Origin: a virus
DNA: 20,225 nt
Virus record (IMG/VR): IMGVR_UViG_3300046517_000969
Span: 1 to 20,225 of that record
Strand: one strand, 5' to 3'
The notes beneath the pieces were generated by a model. The model made no database searches, had not been told where the DNA came from, and saw only the letters and a program-made list of their open reading frames with translations. How positions within the stretch are numbered: the stretch's first letter is position 1; the number at the start of each line of letters is the position of its first letter. A program made the translations under genes and the position numbers. Below, in pieces: positions 11,917 through 19,232 of the stretch.

Positions 11917-12159
11917 ATGATTTATCCTGCCACACTTGAGCGTTCACGCGATCTCTTTGCTCGTATCATCGCCGCTTGTCCTGACGCCACGAACGGCGAA
12001 CTGATTGTGGCGTGCATCGGCGTGGCGAGTGTGCTTTTAAAAGACGCGCCTGGCCAACAACATCTTCCAGACCTTGACCAGTTCCTCGACCTCGGCGCAG
12101 AACTCTCCGCAGAACTGCTCACGCGCGTTCAACAACCCACGACGCTGCGTGAATCGTGA
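11917..12159 (+). CDS. small hypothetical protein preceding the helicase
   Basis: This 80-residue, largely helical protein (LFARIIAACPDATNGELIVACIGVASVLL; then DQFLDLGAELSAELL, key parts) has no recognised family. AAGAGG lies five bases before the ATG. Its stop overlaps the GTG start of the helicase (GTGA), implying coupled translation, so the upstream leader may control both. A helicase loader or accessory role is conceivable from position alone. Confidence 0.65.
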   Translation: MIYPATLERSRDLFARIIAACPDATNGELIVACIGVASVLLKDAPGQQHLPDLDQFLDLGAELSAELLTRVQQPTTLRES

Positions 12160-13277
12160 GCGGTGTCAACGGGAATGGCCACGCGCCGCTGCCCGCGCGT
12201 GTGCTGTCTCTGCTCTCAGCCGATCATATCGTCATCCGGCCCGTGCGCTGGCTGTGGAAGGACCGTATCGCCCTGGGCACGCTGTGTTTGGTGGGCGGTC
12301 GCGAAGGCATCGGGAAATCCCTCTTCGCGTATTCGCTCGCCGCGCAACTAACCCGTGGCCTCCTGCAAGGCGTCTACTTCGGTCAGTGCCGTTCCGTCAT
12401 CATCGCCGCGTCCGAAGATAGTTGGGAACATACGATTGTGCCGCGGCTCATGGCAGCCGGCGCGGATCTCACGAAAATCTATCGCGTCAATGTCACGACG
12501 CCGAATGGTGATGACACGGCGCTGTCATTGCCCGTCGATCTTCTCGAGCTCACACGCGTCGTGGCAATCGCGGATGCCGCCTTGATTCTCCTCGACCCGC
12601 TTCTCTCGCGCATCAGCGGCAATCTTGACACACACAAAGATGCGGAAGTGCGCAAGGCGCTCGAGCCCATCGTGACGCTCGCGGATCGCTCAGGTGCGAG
12701 TGTCGTCGGCCTGATTCACGTCAATAAATCCAGCAGCACGGACCCACTCACAATGCTCATGGGCAGCCGCGCGTTTACCGCTGTGGCCCGCACGGTGCTG
12801 TTCGTGATGAAAGACCCAGACGACCCGACGAAATGTCTCCTGGCGAATGCGAAGAACAACCTGGGCCGCATGGACCTCAAGAGCCTGCAATTCACGATCG
12901 CGGAAGTCACCGTTAGTGAAACAGATGAAGGGGAGGTGACGACCGCCCAACTGCGCTGGTGTGGCGAATCCGAGCGCACCCTGCAGGATGCCTTGGACGC
13001 CAGTAGCGGCACGCGCGCCGAACAAGGCGCCACCAAAGAAGCCGCCGACTGGCTCGAGGATTATCTCACCAGCCACGGCGGGGCCGCCGAATCCAAAGAC
13101 GCTAAGCGCGATGGCCAGAATGCCGGCCACGCCGAGCGCACCCTGAAGCGCGCGGCTAATGACCTCCGCTGCACAGTGGGGCCAGTCCCCGGCTCCTTTC
13201 CCCGCCGAACGTTTTGGGCATTACCAGTCAGGCCAATCGATCCGGCCCCACTAGACGACGTCCTCACGTTTGAGTGA
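12156..13277 (+). CDS. RepA/RecA-like AAA ATPase, probable replicative helicase
   Basis: The 373-residue protein has Walker A GGREGIGKS at 47-55 and Walker B LILLDP with Asp147. SEDSWEHTIVPRL lies between them, and GLIHVNKSSSTDPL and GSRAFTAVARTVLFV come after, the hallmark set of the AAA_25/RepA hexameric ATPase family. These drive DNA unwinding at replication origins or load other proteins. The last 90 residues look like a winged-helix DNA-binding tail (ADWLEDYLTSHGG, then ERTLKRAANDL). The start is a GTG overlapping the previous stop. A repeat-bearing, AT-rich gap follows, a plausible origin. No DNA polymerase or primase was seen in the window. Confidence 0.85.
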   Translation: MSGVNGNGHAPLPARVLSLLSADHIVIRPVRWLWKDRIALGTLCLVGGREGIGKSLFAYSLAAQLTRGLLQGVYFGQCRSVIIAASEDSWEHTIVPRLMAAGADLTKIYRVNVTTPNGDDTALSLPVDLLELTRVVAIADAALILLDPLLSRISGNLDTHKDAEVRKALEPIVTLADRSGASVVGLIHVNKSSSTDPLTMLMGSRAFTAVARTVLFVMKDPDDPTKCLLANAKNNLGRMDLKSLQFTIAEVTVSETDEGEVTTAQLRWCGESERTLQDALDASSGTRAEQGATKEAADWLEDYLTSHGGAAESKDAKRDGQNAGHAERTLKRAANDLRCTVGPVPGSFPRRTFWALPVRPIDPAPLDDVLTFE

Positions 13278-13422
13278 TTTTCCTAATGTTTTCCCATACA
13301 GGCCAAATGCCTCACGTCTCCTTCTACACTGGCCCAACAGCCTCATATTTATATCTCTCTTATCTTAAAAGTAACCCCCAGTGGGGCCAGGGCCAAGCGC
13401 ACGGAGACGTCGCGCGCGCGCG
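13174..13422. repeat. short repeats, AT-rich patch and CG run after the helicase gene
   Basis: CAGTGGGGCCAG occurs at 13174-13185 and 13379-13390, and its core lies inverted at 13244-13252 (GGCCCCACT). An AT-rich stretch (13341-13369, CATATTTATATCTC and onward) stands out from the GC-rich surroundings, and an alternating CG run fills 13411-13422. The non-coding gap from 13278 to about 13488 holds no gene I can support. The combination resembles an origin with iterons beside an initiator helicase; it may also contain the late promoter. Confidence 0.35.
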
Positions 13423-13488
13423 TTCATCATTATGCGATTATTTCTGCCCAGCTTGACGGATATGGCATGATTCCGCTTGACAAATCCT

Positions 13489-13926
13489 GTGAGTAATCCA
13501 AACCCAGAGGCGAACTGGAAGGGCAAGCGCCAGATTGGCGGCCCAGGCCGACCGAAGGGCAGCAAGAACAAGATCACGCGCGAGACGTGGGATGCCGAAG
13601 TCCGCTACCTCGCGCATTCGAACATCATCGACGCCTTCACGGCGGTGCATGGCAACAAGCGTTCGTTCACGTTGCGCGAATTACGCGCGATGCCGGAACG
13701 CATGCAGCGGGCGATTAGCAGCGTGAAGGTGCGCACAGAAAATCTCACGAGCGGTGATGGTGAGACGGACACGACGATTGAAATCAAGCTGTGGGACAAG
13801 ACGCGGGCGTTAGAGCTCGGCGCGCGGGCGAATGGCTGGTTGAAGGATAAAGTGGAAGTGACGCTGCCGGAAGAGCAGTTGTCACGGCTGGACCGCGCGA
13901 AGGAACGATCGCGCAAAGGGGAATGA
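13489..13926 (+). CDS. terminase small subunit-like DNA-binding protein
   Basis: The product has 145 residues from GTG 13489; an in-frame TTG at 13477 would add four. The N-terminus contains GGPGRPKGSKNKITRET, an AT-hook-like basic segment typical of phage small terminase proteins. It is followed by helices (AEVRYLAHSNIIDAFTAV) and a late LGARANGWLKDKVEV, a tail phrase common in this family. The subunit recognises packaging sites and recruits the large subunit. No good Shine-Dalgarno is visible, so the start is unsure. It lies about 600 bases upstream of the large-subunit gene with three tiny genes between. Confidence 0.7.
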   Translation: MSNPNPEANWKGKRQIGGPGRPKGSKNKITRETWDAEVRYLAHSNIIDAFTAVHGNKRSFTLRELRAMPERMQRAISSVKVRTENLTSGDGETDTTIEIKLWDKTRALELGARANGWLKDKVEVTLPEEQLSRLDRAKERSRKGE

Positions 13927-13927
13927 C

Positions 13928-14182
13928 ATGACGTGCGCATGTGATTACGAAGACGGCAAGGTGACGGGCTTATGCGGGGCGCACTCCGCAGCGATGCGCG
14001 AGATTATCAACCAGCGCCTCGCTTATGCGGAGCAGGAACGCACAAAGGCGCTGCGTGAATTACGCGCCTTGTGGCAGCGTCGAGCGAAGGGCGACAAGTC
14101 GCTAGGTTTTGATGGGGGCGCGTGGTTGCTCTGTGCGACAGAACTGGAAACAGAAGCGAATCTGGCCTCGGTATCGAAATGA
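13928..14182 (+). CDS. small Cys/His protein in the packaging operon
   Basis: This 84-residue protein has a possible zinc site at the N-terminus (C3, C5, C16, H19: CACDYEDGKVTGLCGAH), followed by a long charged helix (AYAEQERTKALRELRALWQRR). GGGGA lies five bases before the ATG. The stop overlaps the next gene as ATGA. Such CxC...CGAH proteins recur in phage genomes without a defined job. Confidence 0.65.
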   Translation: MTCACDYEDGKVTGLCGAHSAAMREIINQRLAYAEQERTKALRELRALWQRRAKGDKSLGFDGGAWLLCATELETEANLASVSK

Positions 14183-14481
14183 AAACGACGTGGACGCATG
14201 ACGAACTCAAAGTGGCGCTGATGGCCGCCGACCAGAAATGGGGCGACTGGCCGGAACATAAGTCTGAAGGAAACTCCCTGCCCAAGTGCGACCGGTGCGA
14301 CGAGATGCGCGCGTGCTTCGAGGTGCTGTACGGCACGCTCGTCACGTTCAACGAACGCAAGCAAGAGTTCTTCTGCACCGTCTGTCGCTACCGTGATCCG
14401 CTTGGCCCTGACGGGAACAAGCTCCACGACGACGCCTGCCCAGTGCTGGAAATGGCGAAGGCGTGCGAGGTTAAGCCATGA
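14179..14481 (+). CDS. zinc-ribbon protein in the packaging operon
   Basis: This 100-residue protein has an N-terminal helix pair (THDELKVALMAADQKWG). Two Cys pairs follow, C37/C40 (CDRC) and C66/C69 (CTVC), then a C-terminal HDDACPVLEM patch (H83, C87). The spacing suits one or two zinc ions. ATGA overlaps join it to the gene before and to the 19-codon ORF after. The in-frame upstream extension to 14122 is rejected because the coupled ATG at 14179 fits the local rule. Function unknown. Confidence 0.7.
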   Translation: MKTTWTHDELKVALMAADQKWGDWPEHKSEGNSLPKCDRCDEMRACFEVLYGTLVTFNERKQEFFCTVCRYRDPLGPDGNKLHDDACPVLEMAKACEVKP

Positions 14482-14537
14482 CAAAGACGGCAGTCCCGAA
14501 GCAACTGGACACGATTGCAGATCTCGAGCGCGAATGA
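14478..14537 (+). CDS. possible 19-aa micro-ORF before terminase
   Basis: The frame encodes MTKTAVPKQLDTIADLERE. Its start overlaps the previous stop (ATGA) and its stop overlaps the terminase ATG (ATGA), so ribosomes could pass through it to reach the terminase gene. It may be a coupling peptide or the remnant of a larger gene. Real translation is unproven at this length. Confidence 0.35.
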   Translation: MTKTAVPKQLDTIADLERE

Positions 14538-16042
14538 CTGATCTCGCTGTCGCCTCGTCGCGGAACTTCGAGGACGAACTGCACGACTGGTGCGGCGAGC
14601 TTTACGCCGACCCGCTCGCGTGGGTCCGCGGCGCGTTTCCCTGGGGCGAACCAGGCCCGCTTGAGCCCTATCGCGAGCCTGACGTGTGGCAGTGCGAGTT
14701 CTTCGAATGGCTCGGGCATGAAATCAGTCTGCGCAAGTTCAACGGTGTCGATGCCGTCATGCCCATTCGTGCAGCCGTTGCATCAGGCCACGGCATCGGC
14801 AAGGGCGCGCTCACGGGCATGCTGGTCAGCTTCCTGATGTCCACGAGGCGCAACGCGAAAGGCGTTATCACGGCCAACACCGGCCCGCAGTTGCAGGACA
14901 AGACGTGGCCGAGCATCACGACGTGGGCGAAGCGCGCCATCACGGCGCACTGGTTCGAAATCAACACGAGCATCATGTATCGCAAGGGCTATCGCTCGGA
15001 GTGGAAGGTATCGCCACAGACGTGCGACCCTGAGAACAGTGAATCATTCGCCGGCCAGCACAATGCCGCGAGCACCAGCTTCTACGTGAACGACGAAGAT
15101 TCGAACGTGCCCGAAATCATCCACGAGGTGCAGGAAGGCGGGTTGACGGACGGTGAGCCGATGCACTTTCTGTTTGGCAACCCGACGCGTAGACGCGGCA
15201 GCTTCCATGACATCGTGTTCGCCGGTAAGGGCCGCGGCTGGAAGACGTGGACGATTGATGCACGGGACTGCAAGTTTCCGAACAAGGATCTCATCGCGGA
15301 GCAGTTGACGGAATGGGGCGAAGAGAGCGACCGCTTCCGGGTGCGTGTGCGGGGCTTGCCACCGAACGCGGAAGATGCGCAGTTTATTGACTTCATGCGG
15401 GTGAGAGATGCTCAAAAAAGGAAAGTCGAAGTCCTCGAAGACGAGCCGCTCGTGGCAGGATGCGATCTTGCGTGGGGCGGGAAAGACTCGAATGTCATCC
15501 GATTTCGCAGAGGACGAGACGCCCGCTCTATTCCAGCTATCCGCATTGCTGGCGAGCTTACCCGCGATCCGTCAGTGCTCACGAATCGACTGTCAGATGT
15601 ATTGGCTGGGACCTATGGGGGACAACGGGTCTCGATGCTATTCCTTGACAGCGCAGGGATTGCAGGATCTGTCGGGACGAGACTCCGCGAACTCGGATTC
15701 AGCAATCTCCTCGAAGTGAACTTCGGCGCGGATAGCCCCGACCGGAAGTTCCGCTACATGCGCGACATGATGTGGGGCCGGATGAAAGATTGGCTCCTGA
15801 ACGGGGCGATTGATATCAGCCCGCGGCTCGAGAGCGACTTAACAGCGCCTGGCTTACGGGAAGACCTGCAGCAACGAGTGTGGCTGGAATCGAAGAAGGA
15901 AATGAAGGCGCGCGACGTGCCGTCGCCGGATGAAGGGGATGCGTTGGCGCTGACGTTTGCGCAGACGGTGGCACGGAAGCCGAAAGAGGCGCCCGTGCCG
16001 ACACCGCAGTTTACCGGGTTCAGTCAGTCATGGATGGGGTAG
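14534..16042 (+). CDS. terL: terminase large subunit
   Basis: This 502-residue ATP-driven DNA packaging motor docks on the portal and cuts concatemers. The ATPase part has a Walker A-like ASGHGIGKGAL (83-93), a Walker B around FYVNDE (D187, E188) and a coupling-type FGNPTRRRGSF segment. The nuclease half, RNase H-like, shows CDLAWGGKDS (D311), LFLDSAGIAG (D372) and DEGDALALTFA (D466/D469). Walker A ends GKG where most P-loops have GKS or GKT. I chose the ATG at 14534 because it overlaps the micro-ORF stop; a longer frame from 14393 would run through two preceding genes. Length is normal for the family. Confidence 0.93.
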   Translation: MTDLAVASSRNFEDELHDWCGELYADPLAWVRGAFPWGEPGPLEPYREPDVWQCEFFEWLGHEISLRKFNGVDAVMPIRAAVASGHGIGKGALTGMLVSFLMSTRRNAKGVITANTGPQLQDKTWPSITTWAKRAITAHWFEINTSIMYRKGYRSEWKVSPQTCDPENSESFAGQHNAASTSFYVNDEDSNVPEIIHEVQEGGLTDGEPMHFLFGNPTRRRGSFHDIVFAGKGRGWKTWTIDARDCKFPNKDLIAEQLTEWGEESDRFRVRVRGLPPNAEDAQFIDFMRVRDAQKRKVEVLEDEPLVAGCDLAWGGKDSNVIRFRRGRDARSIPAIRIAGELTRDPSVLTNRLSDVLAGTYGGQRVSMLFLDSAGIAGSVGTRLRELGFSNLLEVNFGADSPDRKFRYMRDMMWGRMKDWLLNGAIDISPRLESDLTAPGLREDLQQRVWLESKKEMKARDVPSPDEGDALALTFAQTVARKPKEAPVPTPQFTGFSQSWMG

Positions 16043-16054
16043 GATAGGCGCCAC

Positions 16055-16522
16055 ATGAAATACCTCACGTTTCAGGGCGATGTGCGCGATACCGAGACGG
16101 ACCCGGTAGGATGGCTCATCGCCGGGCTGAGACGCATTACGTATACCCATGCGCAGCATGATTTTATTGCGTTCAATGGCCCCGGCGCCGTGGCGCGATT
16201 CGCTCGGGCCGTGCGCGTGCGTTTGCGCAAGGACGGTCAGGCGCCGCGAGGTCGGGTGGCGGCGATGCTCGCGGTGATTGATCCGCCGCCTTGTCGCTGT
16301 GGGCGTCCAGGCACGCGCGTCATTGGAGCGGTGACGTTTTGCCGCCACTGCGGGCCGACGTCGACAGCTGCGCGTGGTGCACGACATCATCAAGCCATCG
16401 CAGACCGCAAGAGTGACGCCATTGAGCAATTTGTGCATGCGCAGGATGTGGCGAGTAAGGCCAAGATTGCGAGCCATAGCACACGGAAGGCGATGACTGC
16501 ACGTAAAGCTGGGCACGCCTGA
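16055..16522 (+). CDS. hypothetical protein with zinc ribbon
   Basis: This 155-residue protein lies between terminase and portal. The N-terminal 75 residues are of unknown fold. Residues 80-99 hold a zinc ribbon (CRCGRP, then FCRHC). The last 55 residues are basic and helical (KIASHSTRKAMTARKAGHA). GGATAGG upstream gives a fair ribosome site and TGATG couples it to the next gene. The basic tail and zinc site suggest nucleic-acid contact, for example an accessory of packaging. Confidence 0.65.
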   Translation: MKYLTFQGDVRDTETDPVGWLIAGLRRITYTHAQHDFIAFNGPGAVARFARAVRVRLRKDGQAPRGRVAAMLAVIDPPPCRCGRPGTRVIGAVTFCRHCGPTSTAARGARHHQAIADRKSDAIEQFVHAQDVASKAKIASHSTRKAMTARKAGHA

Positions 16523-16890
16523 TGTTCCGCCTGCCAGACCTCCCTATTGTCGGCTACAGCACGACGCGCGAGCGGGCGCTGACGGATAACATTCAGGAGT
16601 TCATCCGCCAGATGGAGCGGGACCGGCCACGGCTGTTGGCCATCGTGTGCGAGGGGCGCGAGAAGTGGAAGCGCGTGGCGGGCGACATCTGGCGGGGGTA
16701 TCGGATTGGCGAAGAGGACGGCACACTCAACGCCATTTACGATTACTTCCTGCTGTTGGCGTGTCCCCCGCGGGTGCAGGTGCTGCTGTTGAAGCATGCG
16801 AAGAACGCGCTGAAGTGGCGGGAGTTGACGCGGCGCGCGATGCCGGGGATTGAAGCGGAACGGGAGCAACTGAAAGCCATGAAGCGCTGA
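16522..16890 (+). CDS. hypothetical protein upstream of portal
   Basis: This 122-residue, charged, mostly helical protein (REKWKRVAGDIWRGYRIGEED; then LLKHAKNALKWRELTRRAM) is rich in Arg, Lys and Glu. No family is recognised. One-base overlaps (TGATG) at both ends place it in the same translational chain as the portal. A head-assembly or packaging accessory role is possible from position only. Confidence 0.65.
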   Translation: MFRLPDLPIVGYSTTRERALTDNIQEFIRQMERDRPRLLAIVCEGREKWKRVAGDIWRGYRIGEEDGTLNAIYDYFLLLACPPRVQVLLLKHAKNALKWRELTRRAMPGIEAEREQLKAMKR

Positions 16891-19232
16891 TGCCCAAAGA
16901 CGAGGATCTAATTCGCGAAGCGCGGGAACGCTGGAACCGCGCGGCAGAAGCCGAAGAAGCGCAGCGCGCCCGGATCGTCCTCGCGAAGCAGTTCCGTGTC
17001 GGCAAGCAATGGCCCGACGCCATCAGGATTGCGCGCGAAGGCGGGGGCAGCATCCAAGGCCAATCGGCACAGCCGCCGCGGCCCTGCCTCGTGGTCGACC
17101 GTCTCTCGCAGCCCGTGCGGCAAGTCTCCAATACCATCAAGAACGCCAGCTTCGGGTTTGACGTCCTGCCGTCCGGGGGCGGGAGCGACAGCGATACGGC
17201 GGATATCTTCAAGGGCTATCTGCGCTGGATGCTGAACCGATCGAGAGGGGAATCGCCCGTGGAATGGGCGGCTGACCAGGCCATCGAAGGCGGGATTGGC
17301 TGGTTCCGGCTGCGCACGGACTACATCAACGAGACGTGGGATGGGCCGCTGACGGCCGAGGCGTTGTGGCAGGCGCTGTTTATGGAGCGCATCACGAACA
17401 ACCTCACGGTGTATTGCGATCCGTCCGCGGTAAGGCCGACACGCAGCGACATGCAGTGGGCGCTGGTGACAGAGAATCTATCGCGCGAAGAACACAAACG
17501 CAAGTGGCCAGACGCCGACATCCGCGATCTCGAGACGTTCACGAGCACGGGCGATACGAGTGCGTGGAAGTCGTGGGTCAGTGCCGAAAATGTGCGCGTG
17601 GCCGAGTATTACCGCATCGTGTATACCAAGCGGCACCTGTATCAACTGACAGATGGCACGGTGACGGAGCAGAAACCTGACGACAAGCAGGACATCGTGG
17701 CCGAGCGCGTCATGCAAGTGCCGTCTGTGAAGTGCGACATCATCAACGCCGTGCAGTCGCTGCAGTCGTTCGAGTGGGCCGGCTCGCGCATCCCGCTGAT
17801 CCCGATTCTTGGCGAAGAGTTGAACGTCGATGGGAAGGTGCATCTGCGCGGCGTGATTGAAGAGGGCATGGACGCGCAGCGGATGGTGAACTACACGTAT
17901 AGCGGCGCGGTGGAGATCTTTGCGCTCGCGCCGAAGAACGCGCCGATCATCCCAGGTCCAGCCGTCGCGAACTATAAAACCATTTGGCAGACGCGCAACA
18001 CGATCAACCACGCCTATCTGCCCTATGACCCATGGGACCAAGAAGGCAGGGAATACCCGAAGCCGATGCTCGACACGACCGAGCCGCCGATTCAGGCCGC
18101 TGTCGAACTGATGCGCGTCAGCGAGGATGCGATTAAGGCGACGACCTCGACGGGTGATGCGAGCCTCGGCAACACGAATCCGAACGAGCGGAGCGGGCGC
18201 GCCTTACAGGCGTTGCAGGCGCAGAGCGACCTCGCCAACAGCAACTATCCCGACAACGTCAAGCGGGCCCTCATCTATGCCGGCGAGCTCGCGGTGGAAA
18301 TCATCCCGAAGATTACCCAAAAGGGACAAATTATTCACATTCTCGGGATGGACGATGAGCCGGAACAGGTCATGATTGGCCAGCCGTATCAGGAGCATCC
18401 GCAGACGGGCGTGCCGCAAGCCTCCCCGCCAGAGGTGACGCCGGAGTTGGCAGCGATGAGTAATGGCCTGCACAAGTTTTACGACCTCAACAATGGCCGC
18501 TATGCCGTGACGGTGAGTGTCGGGAAGGCGACGGCGACGAAGCGGGAAGAGGGCGCGGCCGCGTTGGGCGAACTGATTCCGCATCTGCCGCCGCCGATGG
18601 CGGCCGTGCTGACGCCGGAATACATCGAGCAGTTGTCGATGCCGAACGCGCACAAGATGGCAGAAATTGCGCGGAAGGCGCTGCCGCCTGAACTCCAGGC
18701 CGCATCCGACCAGAACGGACAGTCACAGATTCCGCCACAGGTGCAGGCGCAGCTGCAGCAGCTACAGGCCGAACTGCAGAAGGCGCAGCAATTCATCCAG
18801 ACGAAGCAGGCCGAGCAGCAAGGGTCGATTCAGATTGCGCAGATCAAGGCGCAGAGCGACCAGAGCATTGCGGCGCACAAGTCGGATACGGATGCCGATC
18901 GAGAACTGGCGCTGCAGATGATGAAGAATGCGACGTCGATTGCCGTCGCGCGTATCTCGGCCTCGAAGTCACAGCTGGACCCGGCCGCCGAAGCGGCGGA
19001 AGAGCGGCTGGCCACGGGTCTAAAGATGGCGCACGAAGTGGGCATGGCTGGGATGGAGCATCAACACGCGCTCGAGCAGTCGGCGCAGGAGCACGCGCAA
19101 TCGCTGCAGCAAGGGCAGCAGGATGCCACAGTGGCGGCGGCGCAACAGGCCGGCTCGCAGAGTCATGAAGCCGAGATGGCGCAGCAGGCGCAAGAAGCCG
19201 CGGCGCAACAGCCGAACGGAAGCGGTGCCTGA
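16890..19232 (+). CDS. P22-like portal protein
   Basis: The protein has 780 residues. The N-terminal 550 residues follow the P22-type portal pattern: an acidic helical start (RERWNRAAEAEEAQRARIV), QWPDAIR, RPCLVVDRLSQPVRQVSN, GYLRWMLNRS, GGIGWFRLRTDY, YCDPSAVRPTRSDMQW and ANSNYPDNVKRALIYAGEL (separate key words). Portals form the dodecameric ring through which DNA enters the head and to which the tail attaches. From about residue 610 the chain becomes Gln/Ala-rich coiled coil (QAQLQQLQAELQKAQQFIQ and onward), like the long barrel of P22 gp1. TGATG overlaps link both neighbours. This supports a podovirus-like or other P22-portal phage. Confidence 0.95.
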   Translation: MPKDEDLIREARERWNRAAEAEEAQRARIVLAKQFRVGKQWPDAIRIAREGGGSIQGQSAQPPRPCLVVDRLSQPVRQVSNTIKNASFGFDVLPSGGGSDSDTADIFKGYLRWMLNRSRGESPVEWAADQAIEGGIGWFRLRTDYINETWDGPLTAEALWQALFMERITNNLTVYCDPSAVRPTRSDMQWALVTENLSREEHKRKWPDADIRDLETFTSTGDTSAWKSWVSAENVRVAEYYRIVYTKRHLYQLTDGTVTEQKPDDKQDIVAERVMQVPSVKCDIINAVQSLQSFEWAGSRIPLIPILGEELNVDGKVHLRGVIEEGMDAQRMVNYTYSGAVEIFALAPKNAPIIPGPAVANYKTIWQTRNTINHAYLPYDPWDQEGREYPKPMLDTTEPPIQAAVELMRVSEDAIKATTSTGDASLGNTNPNERSGRALQALQAQSDLANSNYPDNVKRALIYAGELAVEIIPKITQKGQIIHILGMDDEPEQVMIGQPYQEHPQTGVPQASPPEVTPELAAMSNGLHKFYDLNNGRYAVTVSVGKATATKREEGAAALGELIPHLPPPMAAVLTPEYIEQLSMPNAHKMAEIARKALPPELQAASDQNGQSQIPPQVQAQLQQLQAELQKAQQFIQTKQAEQQGSIQIAQIKAQSDQSIAAHKSDTDADRELALQMMKNATSIAVARISASKSQLDPAAEAAEERLATGLKMAHEVGMAGMEHQHALEQSAQEHAQSLQQGQQDATVAAAQQAGSQSHEAEMAQQAQEAAAQQPNGSGA

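Noticed and set aside
13274-13456. 60-codon plus frame after the helicase gene
   Set aside because: It has no ribosome site, odd composition, and covers the AT-rich, repeat-bearing gap.
14393-14533. N-terminal extension of the terminase large subunit
   Set aside because: It runs out of frame through the zinc-ribbon gene and the micro-ORF; the ATG at 14534 with ATGA overlap is better.
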